Source: JADGOV01 sp040002735 (GTDB lineage Bacteria; Actinomycetota; Actinomycetes; JADGOV01). From it: a stretch of 16,567 bases of DNA. Position 1 is the first letter of the stretch. Each line of letters starts with the position of its first letter. Both the position numbers and the translations under genes were made by a program. Of the stretch, positions 14,392 through 16,567 are shown piece by piece. The stretch lies in NCBI GenBank assembly GCA_040002735.1, contig JBDUDX010000234.1:1-16567 (forward strand). Direction: 5' to 3'. The notes below the pieces were generated by a model. It saw only the letters and a list, made by a program, of their open reading frames with translations. It did no database searches and had not been told where the DNA came from.

Positions 14392-15429
14392 ATGAAGTCA
14401 CGTTCACCACGTCGTACCTGCGGAGTAACGCTGGGAGCCGTCACAGCGCTACTTGCGCTCTCCGCCTGCGGCGGGTCCTCCGATTCCAAGAGCAGCTCCG
14501 GTTCCACCCCAAGCACGACGACGTCGGAGTCCACCTCCTCAACGGCCGCGGCGGGGGGTAGCGGCTCGAAGCTCATCGTGATCATCACTCCGTCGCCGGA
14601 CAACGTCTTCTTCAAGGCGGAGCAGGTTGCCGCGGCAGCCGAGGCCAAGAAGCTGGGCTATTCGACCCTCGTCCTCAGCCACGACGACGACCCCACCAAG
14701 CAGAGCCAGGAGGTCGACACCGCCATCTCCCGCAAGGCCGCCGCGATCGTCTTGGACAATGCCGGGGCCGACTCCTCCGTCACTGCTGTACAGAAGGCCA
14801 AGACAGCGGGTATCCCCAGCTTCCTCATTGACCGGGAGATCAACAAGACCGGCGTTGCCGTCTCGCAGATCGTCTCCAACAACTATCAGGGCGCTACGCT
14901 GGGTGGTCAGGAGTTCGCCAAATTGATGAAGAACTCCGGCCAGTACGCCGAGTTGCTCGGTAAGCAGACGGACAACAATGCGAGCATTCGGTCCAAGGGT
15001 TACCACAGCGTTCTCGACCAGTACAGCGGCTTGAAGATGGTCGCCCAGCAGAGCGCCAACTGGGACCAGACCGAGGCACTGAACAAGACCCAGACCATTC
15101 TCCAGGCGCACCCGAACATCAAGGGGATCATCGCCGGCAATGACACGATGGCCCTCGGTGTATACGCCGCCCTCAAGGCGGCTAAGAAGACAAACGTCAT
15201 CGTGACCGGATTTGACGGCAGTCCCGATGTGGTGAGCTCCATCCTCAAGGGTGGGATCAAGGCGGACGTGCTGCAGCCGGCCAGCCAGATCGCCCAAATG
15301 GCTGTCGACCAGGCGGACAAGTACATCAAGACCAAGAGCACCGGTTCGCCGGAGAAGCAGTCCGTGGACTGCGTGCTGGTGACGCCTGCCAACGCGGCCA
15401 AGGTCAAGAGCTTCGCCGTGCTGCCGTAA
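14392..15429 (+). CDS. Sugar-binding lipoprotein of the ABC transporter (Peripla_BP_4, RbsB-like)
   Basis: This 345-residue extracellular receptor is tethered to the membrane by lipid. Its signal peptide ends in lipobox LSAC (C26), followed by a Ser/Thr/Gly-rich linker (27-58). The two-lobed binding domain starts at KLIVIITPSPDNVFFKAEQ and contains IDREI, a hinge-type NNYQGATLGGQEF, IIAGNDTMALGVYAALKAA, VIVTGFDGSPDVV and LQPASQIAQMAVDQA, the standard pentose/hexose pattern of this family. The ligand cannot be read from sequence; characterised relatives bind ribose, galactose, myo-inositol, AI-2 and D-apiose. ATG 14392 has SD AAAGG 7 nt upstream. The gene is followed by a strong hairpin that may stabilise its mRNA and lift its expression over the membrane subunits. 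Confidence 0.94.
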   Translation: MKSRSPRRTCGVTLGAVTALLALSACGGSSDSKSSSGSTPSTTTSESTSSTAAAGGSGSKLIVIITPSPDNVFFKAEQVAAAAEAKKLGYSTLVLSHDDDPTKQSQEVDTAISRKAAAIVLDNAGADSSVTAVQKAKTAGIPSFLIDREINKTGVAVSQIVSNNYQGATLGGQEFAKLMKNSGQYAELLGKQTDNNASIRSKGYHSVLDQYSGLKMVAQQSANWDQTEALNKTQTILQAHPNIKGIIAGNDTMALGVYAALKAAKKTNVIVTGFDGSPDVVSSILKGGIKADVLQPASQIAQMAVDQADKYIKTKSTGSPEKQSVDCVLVTPANAAKVKSFAVLP

Positions 15430-15441
15430 CTTCCTGGTTGC

Positions 15442-15482
15442 CGGCGCCCAGCCATATTCAGTGAGACTTCGGCTGGGCGCCG
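15442..15482 (+). promoter_or_regulatory. Strong intercistronic hairpin after the binding-protein gene
   Basis: CGGCGCCCAGCC (15442-15453) and GGCTGGGCGCCG (15471-15482) form a perfect 12-bp GC-rich stem with a 17-nt loop. There is no T-tract, so partial termination, 3'-end protection of the upstream mRNA, or masking of the downstream start are all possible. It ends 9 nt before the isomerase ATG. Confidence 0.75.
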
Positions 15483-15491
15483 CCGAATGAA

Positions 15492-16517
15492 ATGAATCGT
15501 CGGGAGAAAGGGGCATCGACGAACGGCTCGTCACCGCTGACCTACGGAGCCGGTATCTGGGCCTTCGGGCAACTCCTGGACCGGTACGCCGCCGACGGCT
15601 ACGGCCCGGCCCGGTCGACTCGGGAGATGGTCGAGATGGCCGCCGCCGTGCCGGGCTTGGTGCACCTGGACATCAATGTGCCGTTCGCAGAGCCCTCGAC
15701 GAGCGCCGAAGACGTCCGGCGCATGCTCGCGGACAACGGGCTACAGGCGCGGGCCTGCACACCGCACATCTACATGCGCGAGTACGGAAAGGGCGCGTTC
15801 ACCAACCCCGACCCGGCAAAGCGCGCGAAGGCTCAGGACCGCGTGCGCGAAGCGATCGAGGCAGCCCACGTGCTCGATGCCGGTTACGTCAAATTCTGGC
15901 CCGGGCAGGACGGTTTCGATATGCCTGGTCAGGCCGACTACATGCAACTGTGGGATCTGACTATCAACGGTATTCGCGAGCTGGCGGCGGAACATCCCGA
16001 TGTGCAGTTCGCCATCGAATACAAGGCGAAGGAACCGCGGGTGCGGATGACACTCGCCACCGCGACGAAAACCTTGCTGGCGCTGTCCGAGGTCGGATTA
16101 CCCAACGTCGGAATCGTTATGGACTTCGGCCACTCCCTGCTGGCCGGCGAGACGCCGGCCGAGGCCTTACAACTCATCTCGCGGCACGGCCGCCTTGTCT
16201 CGGCGGAACTCAACGACAACTGGCGCAGCTGGGACGACGATCTGCCGGTCGCCTCCGTGCACCTGTTCGAGACAATCGAATACCTGCTCGCGCTGCGCAC
16301 CATCGGCTGGACCGATCCGGTCCTGCTGGATCAGTTCCCCTTCCGCGAGGATCCGGTTGCCGCCTTGACCCGCAGCGTCCGGACCATCGAGGCGTTGGAG
16401 CAGGTCTGCGACCGGATCGACCTCGAGGCGCTGCAGGCCGCTCAAGCCGCCCAGGACGCCTTGGCCGCTCAAGGCGTCTTCTGGGACGCACTGCTCCAGG
16501 TGGACATCGGACGCTGA
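15492..16517 (+). CDS. Xylose-isomerase-like TIM-barrel sugar isomerase/epimerase (AP_endonuc_2 family)
   Basis: This cytosolic 341-residue enzyme is a predicted metal-dependent TIM barrel that isomerises or epimerises a monosaccharide. Barrel motifs: HLDINVPF (58-65), a helix then ARACTPHIYMREYGKGAF (86-103), GYVKFWPGQDGFD (131-143), QFAIEYKAKEPR (172-183) with metal ligand candidate E176, NVGIVMDFGHSLLAGE (205-220) with D211/H214, AELNDNW (238-244) and VLLDQFPFRED (277-287) with D280. The overall look is close to L-rhamnose-isomerase-like and D-apiose-isomerase-type proteins, not to classical XylA. The C-terminal tail is Ala/Gln-rich and helical. The start is doubtful: ATG 15492 is the only ATG/GTG/TTG before the conserved part but lacks an SD, while an SD-like GGGAGAAAGGGG lies inside at 15502-15513. 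It would supply the ketose for the kinase and transketolase. Confidence 0.85.
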   Translation: MNRREKGASTNGSSPLTYGAGIWAFGQLLDRYAADGYGPARSTREMVEMAAAVPGLVHLDINVPFAEPSTSAEDVRRMLADNGLQARACTPHIYMREYGKGAFTNPDPAKRAKAQDRVREAIEAAHVLDAGYVKFWPGQDGFDMPGQADYMQLWDLTINGIRELAAEHPDVQFAIEYKAKEPRVRMTLATATKTLLALSEVGLPNVGIVMDFGHSLLAGETPAEALQLISRHGRLVSAELNDNWRSWDDDLPVASVHLFETIEYLLALRTIGWTDPVLLDQFPFREDPVAALTRSVRTIEALEQVCDRIDLEALQAAQAAQDALAAQGVFWDALLQVDIGR

Positions 16518-16518
16518 C

Positions 16519-16567
16519 CGAGCGCTCGACGATTATAATTTGAGCATAATTTACGCCAAACTCGGCG
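16519..16567. other. AT-rich intergenic patch at the window edge
   Basis: After the isomerase stop there is a palindrome CGAGCGCTCG (16519-16528). A strikingly AT-rich stretch follows (16529-16553), with TATAAT at 16534-16539 and a direct repeat ATAATTT (16535-16541 and 16546-16552, period 11). The last bases can form CGCC/GGCG (16554-16567). This may be the promoter or operator of the next gene, or the end of the operon. The window ends too soon to tell. Confidence 0.4.

Noticed and set aside
9491..15429. Plain ribose (rbs) operon
   Set aside because: The kinase, ATPase, permease and binding protein are ribose-type, but the split transketolase, FGGY kinase, FucU-like mutarotase and TIM-barrel isomerase are not needed for ribose use.
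15442..15482. Classical rho-independent terminator ending the operon
   Set aside because: The stem is strong but no T-tract follows and the isomerase gene starts 9 nt later, so processing, partial termination or translational control is more likely.
1..16567. Mobile element, CRISPR array or phage remnant
   Set aside because: I saw no transposase, integrase, terminal inverted repeats, spaced direct-repeat array or phage gene. The tRNA-Gly at the left edge has no visible attachment-site duplicate in the window.

Overview
The window is chromosomal DNA from a high-GC Gram-positive bacterium, almost certainly an actinomycete (Actinomycetota). This rests on strong G/C bias at third codon positions, frequent GTG starts, a 190-residue Dcd of the mycobacterial/streptomycete type, an EtfD-like (Rv0338c-type) iron-sulfur membrane oxidoreductase, and lipoproteins with actinobacterial-style signals. 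No rRNA, CRISPR array, insertion sequence, integrase or plasmid/phage gene is visible.

Left part (1-4946), housekeeping and signalling. A tRNA-Gly(CCC) and dcd (dCTP deaminase) lie on the minus strand. Divergent from dcd is an unusual CheA-like histidine kinase that has no CheW domain. Convergent with it is a two-gene minus-strand unit: an EtfD-like membrane (Fe-S) oxidoreductase followed by a small single-pass membrane protein of unknown function.

Right part (5058-16517), a carbohydrate uptake and catabolism locus. A SorC-family regulator (minus) is divergent from a tightly packed plus-strand cluster: split transketolase N- and C-halves, a glycerol-kinase-like FGGY kinase, a PfkB/ribokinase-like kinase, a FucU/RbsD-type mutarotase, a DUF2291 lipoprotein, a RbsA-like double ATPase, a RbsC-like permease, a Peripla_BP_4 sugar-binding lipoprotein and a xylose-isomerase-like TIM-barrel isomerase. 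Several junctions are ATGA/GTGA-type overlaps, so the genes are co-transcribed in blocks. The expected flow is: binding lipoprotein plus ABC transporter import a monosaccharide; the mutarotase interconverts anomers; the TIM-barrel enzyme isomerises aldose to ketose; a kinase phosphorylates it; the split transketolase moves a two-carbon unit into the pentose-phosphate pool. This gene content matches the described transketolase-type D-apiose route (isomerase, apulose kinase, AptAB-type transketolase), but the substrate cannot be proved from sequence.

The most interesting non-coding signal is a pair of matching control regions. At 6101-6167 and at 10952-11015 a sigma70-like promoter is followed, at nearly the same distance, by a related 14-bp near-palindrome (CGAATAGGTATTCG / CGAATGGATATTCA) that touches the start codon. 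This suggests that the catabolic block and the transport block are two co-regulated transcription units, probably under the SorC-family protein. A symmetric dyad at 6094-6132 appears to hold overlapping divergent promoters.
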